Shown here one piece after another: positions 1 to 5,265 of a DNA stretch of 33,984 nucleotides (its first letter is position 1; the number at the start of each line of letters is the position of its first letter). Made by a program: the position numbers and the translations under genes. The notes beneath the pieces are model-generated. The model was given only the letters and a program-made list of their open reading frames with translations. It had not been told where the DNA came from and did not search any database. Source of the stretch: Chromatiales bacterium (GTDB lineage Bacteria > Pseudomonadota > Gammaproteobacteria > SZUA-152); NCBI GenBank assembly GCA_026999335.1, contig JALTPW010000200.1:1-33984 (forward strand), written 5' to 3'.

Positions 1-22
1 GGGCGGGGCCGAAACGCTCCAT
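1..22 (-). CDS. Possible start of a further leftward early gene (truncated by window edge)
   Basis: An ATG at 22 on the minus strand opens a frame (MERFGPA...) that leaves the window after seven codons. A GAGGTGGG sequence sits a few bases upstream and could serve as a ribosome-binding site. It follows the stop of the 121-aa gene by about 13 bases, which fits continuation of the leftward early operon. Too little is visible to say anything about function. Confidence 0.35.
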
Positions 23-35
23 GGAATGACCCACC

Positions 36-401
36 TCAGATATTGAACAACTGCATACCCTCCAACGGACGCAAGAAATCCACCATCAGCGCATCGAGGC
101 CGCCCCAGGGCAGCAGGCGCACTGCGCGTGGCACCATCATCAGCCCTGCCTCGTACAGAAACACCTCGCGGCTCAGAGGCTCACAGAAGGTGTAACCGCG
201 CAACATGGTCCGGTATTCGGCGCGGTACCCGGGCTCACCTTCCCGCGGCTCCGTATACACTGTCAGGACCTGCCCTGCACCCACAGTCAGCGGAACGCCC
301 AGACTCATCCACATCCGCGATACCCGTTCTGCCTCATAGGACTCGAGGTTCAGCAGTCGATACACCGTACCCACGCGTACAACAGCACGATCACATTTCA
401 T
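36..401 (-). CDS. Hypothetical phage protein, 121 aa
   Basis: I do not recognise this protein. It is 121 residues, mixed alpha/beta in appearance, with no signal peptide, membrane helix or cysteine cluster. Its ATG overlaps the stop of the preceding 73-aa gene in an ATGA arrangement, so translation is probably coupled and both belong to the same leftward early operon as the CII-like gene. Early-region location suggests a regulatory or replication accessory role, but that is inference from position only. Coding status is well supported by the overlap and by conserved-looking composition. Confidence 0.7.
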   Translation of the reverse strand: MKCDRAVVRVGTVYRLLNLESYEAERVSRMWMSLGVPLTVGAGQVLTVYTEPREGEPGYRAEYRTMLRGYTFCEPLSREVFLYEAGLMMVPRAVRLLPWGGLDALMVDFLRPLEGMQLFNI

Positions 402-619
402 GATTCATCCTCCCCCTGTGGTGGATCCTTCTTTCCCTCAGCCCGCTCCTGGACCTTCTTGCGCAAAAAATTCTCCAGGTCGCCTCTGAAGAGCAGCCCG
501 ATATACGTACCGAAATCGCACTCCTCAGGGATCCGCTCATACGACATATGCCGGATGCCCTTGCGCTGGAGCTTCGGAGGCGCTGTCGCTTCCAACCGTT
601 CTCGCCAGTCCGAGCTCAT
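398..619 (-). CDS. Hypothetical phage protein, 73 aa
   Basis: A small charged protein (MSSDWRERLEAT...) ending in a highly polar tail rich in E, K, D and Q. The frame is open for 24 codons further upstream, but the start at 619 is preferred. It overlaps the stop of the small membrane-protein gene (ATGA), and GGAG lies about 8 bases upstream. The 3' end overlaps the next gene by 4 bases. No family is recognised. It lies in a tight early operon of small genes after the CII-like regulator. Confidence 0.6.
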   Translation of the reverse strand: MSSDWRERLEATAPPKLQRKGIRHMSYERIPEECDFGTYIGLLFRGDLENFLRKKVQERAEGKKDPPQGEDES

Positions 620-738
620 GGCCGCCGCTCCAGCAGAGACAGCGCAAACAGCGGCGCCATCACAATAGTGCCGATGACTACCACCAGGCATAGCACCGCC
701 AACAGATATCCCCTGACCACCAACTCAAGCACCCTCAT
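616..738 (-). CDS. Small single-pass membrane protein, 40 aa
   Basis: Reading the minus strand from the ATG at 738 gives a 40-residue protein beginning MRVLELVVRG. It has a strongly hydrophobic stretch at about residues 10-35 (LLAVLCLVVVIGTIVMAPLF) and a basic C-terminus, the pattern of one transmembrane helix. GAGGGG lies about 7 bases before the start. It overlaps the end of the CII-like gene by 14 bases and the start of the next gene by 4. Function unknown; small early phage membrane proteins often act in superinfection exclusion or host interference, but nothing here proves that. Confidence 0.55.
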   Translation of the reverse strand: MRVLELVVRGYLLAVLCLVVVIGTIVMAPLFALSLLERRP

Positions 739-1207
739 CGATCAGCCCCTCCAGCCGCAAGATGAACGCGAAACCTGCCTGCACCACCTCGAAGAATTCC
801 CGCCGCACGCGATCCACCTCGACGCGCTCGATGCGGCCGTCCTCCAGCGTCTCCCGGATTGCCCGCGCGTGCTCTCCGATCTGCTCATGTAGCGCCGCAT
901 AGGCGTCCAGCAGCTCCACGTCCGAGACGCGCGAGAAGTCCCCCAGCGGGATCACGGCATGATTCAAAATCGCCGCCTCGGCCTGCAGGATCCGGAAGTC
1001 CTTTGCAGCGTTCTGGATGGCGACCGCCTCGTGGACGGTCAGGTGGTGGCTGTCCAGGTCTGGATTGACCTTGTTCGAGAGGGTGCCGGGGCGCATGCCC
1101 ACCAGCGGCGCCAGCCCCACGGCACCGGACTTGCGCCGGGCCAGGCGCGGAAACTCGTGGACCACGGCCCACATGGCCTCGTCCAACTGCGAGTGAATCC
1201 CTCGCAC
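725..1207 (-). CDS. CII-like regulator, CP76 family
   Basis: A 160-residue protein that looks like the phage regulatory protein CII/CP76 family. The diagnostic part is at about residues 38-68: a helix-turn-helix-like segment followed by LSNKVNPDLDSHHLTVHEAV, close to the family pattern LSNKVNP...HHLTLDEA. The C-terminal half is helical and charged and probably oligomerises. The start is GTG at 1207, chosen because GGAGG lies 7 bases upstream. It heads an early leftward operon of small overlapping genes. In related phages such proteins control the early promoter or the lysis/lysogeny decision; that role is transferred here from the family. Confidence 0.8.
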   Translation of the reverse strand: MRGIHSQLDEAMWAVVHEFPRLARRKSGAVGLAPLVGMRPGTLSNKVNPDLDSHHLTVHEAVAIQNAAKDFRILQAEAAILNHAVIPLGDFSRVSDVELLDAYAALHEQIGEHARAIRETLEDGRIERVEVDRVRREFFEVVQAGFAFILRLEGLIDEGA

Positions 1208-1261
1208 GTGATTCCTCCCCCCTCGTTCACGTGATCAATGGGGAGGCGACCGGCTTAGTTG

Positions 1262-1270
1262 TGCTATCAT
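1262..1270 (+). promoter_or_regulatory. Possible extended -10 promoter (rightward)
   Basis: TGCTATCAT on the plus strand matches an extended -10 element (TG-N-TATNAT). No convincing -35 is present. It points into a non-coding stretch that ends in a strong hairpin at 1313-1344, so it could drive a short untranslated RNA antisense to the leader of the leftward genes. Confidence 0.25.
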
Positions 1271-1312
1271 GCACGGCGAGGTGCAAGGTACCCAAAAGCC
1301 AGTCGCCTCACC

Positions 1313-1344
1313 GCCCCGGCAGGTGTGGCAGCACCCGCCGGGGC
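1313..1344. terminator. Strong GC-rich hairpin between two leftward genes
   Basis: An 8-bp perfect stem (GCCCCGGC / GCCGGGGC) is extended by a further 4-bp stem (GGTG/CACC) after a 1-nt mismatch, closing a 6-nt loop. It lies 43 bases downstream of the 40-aa gene (stop at 1387) and upstream of the CII-like gene. No clear U-run follows on either strand, so it may be a weak or factor-assisted terminator, or the 3' stem of a small RNA. The rest of 1208-1386 shows no convincing gene. Confidence 0.4.
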
Positions 1345-1386
1345 ACTTCGTTTACTGCTGGAACAGATCCTGTTGCCGGGGCAACT

Positions 1387-1509
1387 TCAAGGCGCCGCCC
1401 GCTCGAACATCTCGTTTTCAGTCTTGCGGTCCAAGGACTCGAGAATGTCCTGAATTCCCTCCTTGTCCTCGTTCATCACCGCGATCTCGACATCAAGCAT
1501 TGACCTCAT
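1387..1509 (-). CDS. Small hypothetical protein downstream of Arc-like gene, 40 aa
   Basis: Translation from the ATG at 1509 gives a 40-residue acidic protein (MRSMLDVEIAVM...). It begins 3 bases after the stop of the Arc-like gene, with GAGGAG about 9 bases upstream of its start. The two genes form a compact leftward operon. The sequence is helical and negatively charged and no family is recognised. It might modulate the Arc-like repressor or be an independent small effector; neither is shown. Confidence 0.5.
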   Translation of the reverse strand: MRSMLDVEIAVMNEDKEGIQDILESLDRKTENEMFERAAP

Positions 1510-1512
1510 GGC

Positions 1513-1689
1513 TCATCGCTCCTCTTTTTCCAAACTCTCGATCAACCGCACGATGATCTCGGAATTCCGGCTGCGTCCATTACGCTCCGCGGCCTCGCTC
1601 AGCAGCTCCAGCAAGCCCTCCGGGAACCGCACCAGCATGGGTCGTCCTCGCCTGCCCGCCATCGGCTTCAACGTCTTACCCTGACCCAT
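1513..1689 (-). CDS. Arc-like ribbon-helix-helix repressor, 58 aa
   Basis: A 58-residue protein with the Arc/MetJ ribbon-helix-helix layout. A basic N-terminus is followed by a short strand LVRFPEG (about 19-25), helix A LLELLSEAAERNG, then RSRNSEIIVRLIESLEKEE, which matches the Arc family R-S-x-N-SEII-x-RL pattern. Such proteins bind as dimers or tetramers in the major groove through the beta-strand. The start at 1689 lies inside one copy of an 18-bp direct repeat, so the protein probably represses its own promoter. It faces a second Arc-like gene across 74 bp. Family assignment is confident; target is inferred. Confidence 0.8.
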   Translation of the reverse strand: MGQGKTLKPMAGRRGRPMLVRFPEGLLELLSEAAERNGRSRNSEIIVRLIESLEKEER

Positions 1690-1701
1690 GATTACACCGT
1701 G
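1684..1701. repeat. Direct repeat, copy 1 (operator-like)
   Basis: ACCCATGATTACACCGTG. It recurs at 1741-1758 with one mismatch. This copy extends into the dyad TTACACCGTGTAA (1692-1704), symmetric around its centre base. A third, partial match (CTACACCGTCAA) lies at 1726-1737. Spacing and position between two divergent Arc-like genes suggest operator sites. Confidence 0.65.
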
Positions 1702-1708
1702 TAACTCA

Positions 1709-1737
1709 TTTTTACCATTATGGTGCTACACCGTCAA
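1709..1737 (-). promoter_or_regulatory. Promoter candidate for the leftward Arc-like gene
   Basis: On the minus strand TTGACG (1732-1737) and TAAAAA (1709-1714) are separated by 17 bp. The -35 overlaps the middle TACACCGT element and the predicted start lies just upstream of the dyad at 1692-1704, so binding there would block transcription. Confidence 0.4.
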
Positions 1738-1740
1738 GCC

Positions 1741-1758
1741 ACCCATGATTACACTGTG
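1741..1758. repeat. Direct repeat, copy 2 (operator-like)
   Basis: ACCCATGATTACACTGTG, 17 of 18 bases identical to the copy at 1684-1701. It ends 6 bases before the ATG of the rightward Arc-like gene. Only half of the TTACAC/GTGTAA dyad is retained here. Confidence 0.6.
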
Positions 1759-1763
1759 AGGCC

Positions 1764-2060
1764 ATGAGCAGAGACATCAGCCCCTTTGGCCTGCGCATGC
1801 CCCACGACCTGCGGGCCGCCCTCGAGCGATCCGCGAAAGATGCCGGTCGCAGCCTCAACATGGAAATCGTCAAGCGCCTCGAGGAGAGCGTCCAGAGCGA
1901 GCGCCGCCTCAGCCTCCTGGCAAAGGAAAGCCCACTGCATGCCATCATGATCGCCAAGGAGATGATCACCCAGGCCCTCAAGATCATCGGCGAGGCGGCC
2001 GCCCAGCTCGGCACCGACAGCGGCCGGGAGCCCCCGCCAGGGCAGGGTAGCGGCCCCTGA
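1764..2060 (+). CDS. Arc-family DNA-binding protein, 98 aa
   Basis: The first 45 residues match the Arc/Mnt ribbon-helix-helix domain: FGLRMPHDLRAALERSAKDA then GRSLNMEIVKRLEESV, including the S-x-N-x-EI-x-RL core. The rest is a helical tail and a Pro/Gly-rich C-terminus and may add oligomerisation or partner contacts. It is transcribed away from the 58-aa Arc-like gene, with the TACAC-type sites between them. In phage P22 the related Arc and Mnt control the antirepressor gene; an antirepressor-like gene also lies nearby here (2480-3145), so a similar link is plausible but unproven. Confidence 0.8.
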   Translation: MSRDISPFGLRMPHDLRAALERSAKDAGRSLNMEIVKRLEESVQSERRLSLLAKESPLHAIMIAKEMITQALKIIGEAAAQLGTDSGREPPPGQGSGP

Positions 2061-2123
2061 TGTGTGAGGCCTGACTGCAGGCTCACGTCCCAACACCGTC
2101 CCCATTCTGATAGCTTGACGATC

Positions 2124-2336
2124 ATGGACACCGTCACCATCACTCACGAGGGCCGTCGGTACACGGGTCAATATCGCGTCCAAGGGAGTAGATGCGTAGT
2201 TTTTCACAATCGGGCAACCAACGAGGCAGAACTACACGGCTTGCCGCCTGCAGGTCTGGCCCGTCAGCTACTTTTCGAGATCGTAGCTCGGCGAGGTCAG
2301 GGGCTTCCCGACCCGCCAGATGGGCACTCAGATTGA
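2124..2336 (+). CDS. Small hypothetical protein, 70 aa
   Basis: MDTVTITHEGRRYTGQYRV resembles the N-terminus of small phage/plasmid proteins that begin with a two-stranded T-V-x-G-x-x-Y-T-G-x-Y-x-V motif and end with an LA-x-x-LL-x-E-x-V helix, as here (GLARQLLFEIVARR). Function in those proteins is unknown. The frame is open from 2064, but the ATG at 2124 is used because the family-like sequence starts there. It lies in the same direction as the Arc-like gene and its 3' two-thirds are antisense to the 110-aa leftward frame at 2140-2472. Confidence 0.6.
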   Translation: MDTVTITHEGRRYTGQYRVQGSRCVVFHNRATNEAELHGLPPAGLARQLLFEIVARRGQGLPDPPDGHSD

Positions 2337-2472
2337 AATATGCCTGCATGTACGGCACCAGCTCCGCATCGGCCATCCCCTCGTCCCGGCGATAGTCGAT
2401 GAAAAAGCCCAGCCCGATGACGGCATGCGCCAGATCCTCGCGGGAGACGGTGACGGTCGTCGCGGGCCCCAT
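2140..2472 (-). CDS. Hypothetical phage protein, 110 aa, overlapping an opposing gene
   Basis: The gene starts 8 bases after the antirepressor-like gene ends, with GAGGTGAG correctly placed upstream, which supports it as the third gene of the cro operon. The first 50 residues (VTVSREDLAHAVIGLGFFID and onward) look like a compact helical domain. The C-terminal half is antisense to the 70-aa gene at 2124-2336 and looks less protein-like, so the real functional part may be the N-terminus. No family recognised. Confidence 0.5.
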   Translation of the reverse strand: MGPATTVTVSREDLAHAVIGLGFFIDYRRDEGMADAELVPYMQAYFNLSAHLAGREAPDLAELRSRKVADGPDLQAASRVVLPRWLPDCEKLRIYSLGRDIDPCTDGPRE

Positions 2473-2479
2473 GGTGGAC

Positions 2480-3145
2480 TCACCTCTGATCCAGCATGTC
2501 CGGTTGGTAACTCACCCCGGCCTTGCGCGCCATGCTCTGGATCAACTGCTCCAGGATCAGGCGCTGCTGCGGGTCCTCGCTCATCCGCTTTTCCTTGATG
2601 GCCGAGAGCAGTGCCCGCGCCGCCTGGATCTGGGCAGCCTGCGCCAGGCGCTCGTTGCGGCTCATGATCCCGCCGGCGGACTCGTACTGGTGCAGCACGT
2701 CGTCCCACTCCTCCTGCTTCTGCAGCAGGAAGTCCGCGCCGTCTACGTTGCCACCGGCGCGGACTTGTTCCGGGTTGATGGTGTTCAGATAGGCGGCCAC
2801 CCGGTCCAGGCGGATGGCCAGCATCTGGCGGGACTGGCCGGCGAAATTGAACTCCGCCAGGCAAACCCCGAGACGGCGTGCGAGATAGGGTAGTTTTGGC
2901 TGGTCTGCACCGGCATTGCCTGCAGATTCCGGGCCTTGTTCCGTCGGTTTCTCGGGATCTGCAGGGTACAAAGGTACCCCGCAGGTCTCGTCTTTTACGC
3001 CGAATTTCTTCTTTTGGCGGGACCACTGGAGCCCAAAGACATCAGAAATCGGCTTCAGCGGGACGATGTCCCGCCCCTGGGCGTCCTGCGTCACCGGCAG
3101 CATCACGCCGGCGAAATTCAGATTGAGGCTGACCTTGTGCATCAT
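2480..3145 (-). CDS. P22-type antirepressor-like protein
   Basis: A 221-residue protein whose N-terminal part (about residues 5-50) matches the P22 antirepressor N-terminal domain: LNFAGVMLPVTQDAQGRDIVP, then LKPISDVFGLQWSRQKKKF. The rest is a helical, glutamine-rich region with QQRLILEQLIQSMARKAG near the C-terminus. The start at 3145 overlaps the cro stop and has AGGAG about 8 bases upstream; a second ATG follows directly. P22 Ant binds and inactivates phage repressors. Given its place right after cro and a repressor that lacks a self-cleavage domain, it may be the inducer, although such N-terminal domains also occur in replication-region proteins. Confidence 0.65.
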   Translation of the reverse strand: MMHKVSLNLNFAGVMLPVTQDAQGRDIVPLKPISDVFGLQWSRQKKKFGVKDETCGVPLYPADPEKPTEQGPESAGNAGADQPKLPYLARRLGVCLAEFNFAGQSRQMLAIRLDRVAAYLNTINPEQVRAGGNVDGADFLLQKQEEWDDVLHQYESAGGIMSRNERLAQAAQIQAARALLSAIKEKRMSEDPQQRLILEQLIQSMARKAGVSYQPDMLDQR

Positions 3146-3351
3146 GCGGCTTCTCCTTTTGGCTGGTGCTTGTACAGGTCCTCGAACGTGACCTGCCCCT
3201 GCGTAACCTCGACGATCTTGCGCGCATGCCGGGGTTCCGGGAACTTTTTCCCATATATCCACCTGTGGACGGTAGGCTGCTTCACACCGACCATTTGTGC
3301 GAAATCCGCCTGCGTCAGATTTTTCCTAGCAATGTATTCGTCGATCGTCAT
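3142..3351 (-). CDS. Cro-like repressor
   Basis: A 69-residue helix-turn-helix protein: MTIDEYIARKNLTQADFAQMV followed by GVKQPTVHRWIYGKKFPEP. The Q-x-x-FA-x-x-VGV-x-Q-x-TV-x-RW pattern is the classic Cro/C1 recognition unit. The frame is open for 19 more codons upstream, but these cover the operators and promoter, so the ATG at 3351 is used. The predicted transcription start coincides with this ATG, hence a likely leaderless mRNA. It diverges from the cI-like gene and opens the leftward early operon, where Cro usually lowers repressor synthesis and then early transcription. Confidence 0.85.
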   Translation of the reverse strand: MTIDEYIARKNLTQADFAQMVGVKQPTVHRWIYGKKFPEPRHARKIVEVTQGQVTFEDLYKHQPKGEAA

Positions 3352-3358
3352 TGTGGTA

Positions 3359-3387
3359 GATATACCTGATAGGAATACATGAGTCAA
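3359..3387 (-). promoter_or_regulatory. PR-like promoter of cro
   Basis: TTGACT (3382-3387) and TATATC (3359-3364) on the minus strand are separated by 17 bp. Seven bases separate the -10 from the cro ATG, which puts the expected start site at the A of the ATG. Operators at 3361-3377 and 3384-3400 overlap the -10 and -35. Confidence 0.75.
3361..3377. promoter_or_regulatory. Operator O1
   Basis: TATACCTGATAGGAATA, an imperfect 17-bp dyad of the form TATACC-N5-GG-A/T-ATA. It covers the -10 region of the cro promoter. It matches the perfect palindrome at 3411-3427 in both arms apart from a few positions. Confidence 0.75.
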
Positions 3388-3400
3388 CCTATTAGGAACA
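3384..3400. promoter_or_regulatory. Operator O2
   Basis: TCAACCTATTAGGAACA, 13 of 17 positions identical to O1. It overlaps the cro -35 and ends immediately before the -35 of the cI promoter, the position from which lambda repressor bound at OR2 both represses PR and activates PRM. Confidence 0.7.
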
Positions 3401-3429
3401 TTAACCAAAATATACCCATCGGGTATAAT
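3401..3429 (+). promoter_or_regulatory. PRM-like promoter of the repressor gene
   Basis: TTAACC (3401-3406) and a perfect TATAAT (3424-3429) are separated by 17 bp. Only 6 bases lie between the -10 and the repressor ATG at 3436, so the transcript should start at or next to the start codon. Confidence 0.75.
3411..3427. promoter_or_regulatory. Operator O3 (perfect palindrome)
   Basis: TATACCCATCGGGTATA, a perfect 7-3-7 inverted repeat. It overlaps the -10 of the repressor promoter, the place where Cro or excess repressor would shut off repressor synthesis. Confidence 0.8.
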
Positions 3430-3435
3430 CCTTCG

Positions 3436-3804
3436 ATGAGTATCAATGCTCGGATAAGGCGGGCTAGGATGGCAGCGGACATGACAAAATCGGATCTAGG
3501 ACGACAAGTAGGTGTAACGCCGGCCACCGCGATCCGATGGGAGCTGCCGCCTGAGCATCCGGACAGCAGAACACCGACAGTTGATAAGTTAGCGCTGATC
3601 GCACAGATCACCGGCGTCAGCTTCGAGTGGCTGGCCACCGGCCGCGGCGAGATGGCCGCGCCGGCCGGAGGCGGCACCACAGCGCCCCCCGTCTACAGCG
3701 ACGACCTCCTCCCCCTCACCGCAGACGAACGCCAGCTCCTGCGCCGCTTCCGCGCACTGCCACCCAAAAAACGCAAGGCGGTGATCGAATTGCTGAGGGA
3801 GTAG
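3436..3804 (+). CDS. Short CI-like repressor (HTH, no peptidase domain)
   Basis: A 122-residue protein with an N-terminal XRE helix-turn-helix (about 1-65): SINARIRRARMAADMTKSDL, GRQVGVTPATAIRWE and PTVDKLALIAQITGVSFEWL. After a Gly/Ala/Pro linker comes a short helical tail LTADERQLLRRFRALPPKKR, common in short phage repressors. There is no room for a LexA/S24 peptidase domain, so RecA-stimulated self-cleavage is not expected. The ATG at 3436 is chosen because the -10 ends 6 bases before it, ruling out the upstream start; no Shine-Dalgarno sequence is present, as for leaderless lambda cI mRNA. The kinase-like cassette follows directly. Confidence 0.85.
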   Translation: MSINARIRRARMAADMTKSDLGRQVGVTPATAIRWELPPEHPDSRTPTVDKLALIAQITGVSFEWLATGRGEMAAPAGGGTTAPPVYSDDLLPLTADERQLLRRFRALPPKKRKAVIELLRE

Positions 3805-3806
3805 CC

Positions 3807-4622
3807 ATGACCAACGAGGAAATCGCCAACGACTGGCGCAGCCGTGCAATGTCAATCCTGCAGTGGGAGAGATGTCCTAACCAGGCTGGATTAGTGGAAG
3901 GAGAAGCTGGAGGATATTTCGTTCAGGCTGATGGGTTTCCCAGGCGCGGTTATCTGAAGCCCGTAAGACCTCATTCTGATGCCGCCACGGTGTCCCGGGC
4001 GGCGCGAGAGAAAATTGCCGCTGACCTCGCGCACGATTTGGGGTTGCCTGTGCCACCTGTGCAATTGGTGCAGCTTGACGATGCGCCGGATGGGTGCGAA
4101 AAAGCCGTTGCAGTCAGCTTGATCATGTACCCTGTTCAGCACTCGTGGAGTTTGATCAACCAGATTGATCTGAGCGAAAACCCCACTGGATTGGCCATTG
4201 CACGGGTGTTGTCTGAATGTTCACCGATGCTCGTTTTTGACACATGGGTCGATCAGACAGATCATGCCGATCATCCGCACAATATCGTGTGGGGATATGA
4301 CCGTAAGAACCTAAGTGACTCCAAGATCATATTCCTGGATTTTGCTTTTTCTATGGGATTCAGAGGCTCATGGGCAAATGGTGACTGGCGAAATATCAGG
4401 ATTGCTGGATTTCCAAGAAAGATGAAGGAAGTGCTTCGTCCTGACGATATCAGTAGCACGGTTCAGAAAATCTCCGACATGGACGATAGCAACATTTACG
4501 AGATCGTGACCAGGATTCCGCCAAGCCATCTTGATGACAGCCAAAAAGAAGTGATCATCGAAGGATTGTGTGGCAGAAAAACTCTTCTTCCTCATGTGTT
4601 TTCTAGTATAATGAATGGCTAA
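3807..4622 (+). CDS. Small HipA-like kinase
   Basis: A 271-residue protein that looks like a compact HipA-family kinase without the N-terminal HipA extension. Visible kinase-like features are the basic strand RRGYLKP with K51 as candidate ATP-binding lysine, a helix ending AADLAHDLGLPVPPVQL (72-88) as in HipA relatives, WVDQTDHADHPHNI (147-160) with D152 and N159 as candidate catalytic-loop residues, and IIFLDFAFS (174-182) with D178 as metal ligand. HipA kinases phosphorylate host translation factors. No HipB partner is adjacent; the next gene overlaps instead. It starts 2 bases after the repressor stop with GAGGGAG upstream, and its GC content (about 42% in one sampled 60-base line) is below the phage average, suggesting recent acquisition. 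Confidence 0.65.
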   Translation: MTNEEIANDWRSRAMSILQWERCPNQAGLVEGEAGGYFVQADGFPRRGYLKPVRPHSDAATVSRAAREKIAADLAHDLGLPVPPVQLVQLDDAPDGCEKAVAVSLIMYPVQHSWSLINQIDLSENPTGLAIARVLSECSPMLVFDTWVDQTDHADHPHNIVWGYDRKNLSDSKIIFLDFAFSMGFRGSWANGDWRNIRIAGFPRKMKEVLRPDDISSTVQKISDMDDSNIYEIVTRIPPSHLDDSQKEVIIEGLCGRKTLLPHVFSSIMNG

Positions 4623-4635
4623 CGTGGAGGGGGCG

Positions 4636-5154
4636 ATGCGCGTAAGATATCATTACGCTGTTTTGAGTTACTGTGGGGATTTGACGGATCCTGGAGCACC
4701 TTCAATTCCTGTGGGTGCCATTGCTATCGGTAATCTGTCTGAGAACACCGTATTCGTCTTGTCTATTACCAGAAGCGGTTCTATCGAAGACGCCATTCCT
4801 GACTTGCAAGATCCATTTTCAGCGCGGATTCTGAGCAGATTCCACTCTTTCGTAGAACACCAAATTGAGGATGGCCTTGTGCATTCTGGTGTGGACGGAT
4901 TTTTGCATTGGTTGCAGGAAAAACTGAGGAATACAATCCATATTTCTGCTATTCATCAACGTGAATGCGAGATCCCGGATATCGCGTCTGCGACACTACT
5001 ATTGTCACAGGAAGCAGACAGTGTATTCAAAGAGCGGCTTGCAACGACATGGCGTGAGTCCACAAAGGACATCAGCCTCAATGATTTCCCAGACATCCAC
5101 CTGTCGTATAAGGAACCTTCCCGTAGTCCGCGTCATGCGGTGGCTCATGGTTGA
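4636..5154 (+). CDS. Partner protein of the HipA-like kinase, 172 aa
   Basis: The frame is open from an ATG at 4615 inside the kinase gene, but the ATG at 4636 has GGAGGGGG immediately upstream and is preferred. The N-terminus RVRYHYAVLSYCGDLTDPGA resembles the opening strand of DUF3037-type proteins, which I recall being found beside HipA-like kinases; this is a weak resemblance that needs a profile search. No catalytic motif is evident. It is low in GC like its neighbour, so the two genes form one cassette expressed from the repressor promoter. It may be antitoxin, substrate or sensor; none is shown. Confidence 0.6.
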   Translation: MRVRYHYAVLSYCGDLTDPGAPSIPVGAIAIGNLSENTVFVLSITRSGSIEDAIPDLQDPFSARILSRFHSFVEHQIEDGLVHSGVDGFLHWLQEKLRNTIHISAIHQRECEIPDIASATLLLSQEADSVFKERLATTWRESTKDISLNDFPDIHLSYKEPSRSPRHAVAHG

Positions 5155-5175
5155 ATGCATCTGTGCAGATCGGCT

Positions 5176-5265
5176 CTATTCCCTGGTATGCCGCCCGACA
5201 GCGAACCCGAACACGGCACCGATCGTGAACGCCGTCAGCACGGCCTCTGCGAGCATCTCCATCAT
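5176..5265 (-). CDS. Very small membrane peptide, 29 aa
   Basis: MMEMLAEAVLTAFTIGAVFG followed by FAVGRHTRE. Its ATG overlaps the stop of the holin gene (ATGA), and the hydrophobic core followed by a basic tail predicts one transmembrane helix. It would be the last gene of the late operon. A short lysis accessory is possible, but at 29 residues the call rests mostly on the coupled start. Confidence 0.4.
   Translation of the reverse strand: MMEMLAEAVLTAFTIGAVFGFAVGRHTRE

Noticed and set aside
1205-1234. CACGTGAT repeats near the CII-like start, also CACGTGAC at 31910-31917 before the recombinase
   Set aside because: Short CACGTG palindromes are expected by chance in GC-rich DNA, and the flanks do not match; too weak to call a shared operator or attachment site.
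1269-1556. Rightward small frames starting near the extended -10 at 1262
   Set aside because: Pro/Arg/Cys-rich, antisense to the Arc-like and 40-aa genes, with no good ribosome-binding site; a short untranslated RNA is more likely than a protein.
2328-3026. 232-codon leftward frame overlapping the antirepressor-like gene
   Set aside because: Extremely Arg/Pro/Gly-rich and in a different frame from the P22 antirepressor match; not protein-like.
5159-5170. Small inverted repeat ATCTG-TG-CAGAT between convergent genes
   Set aside because: Only five base pairs with a two-base loop and no T-run; not a credible terminator.
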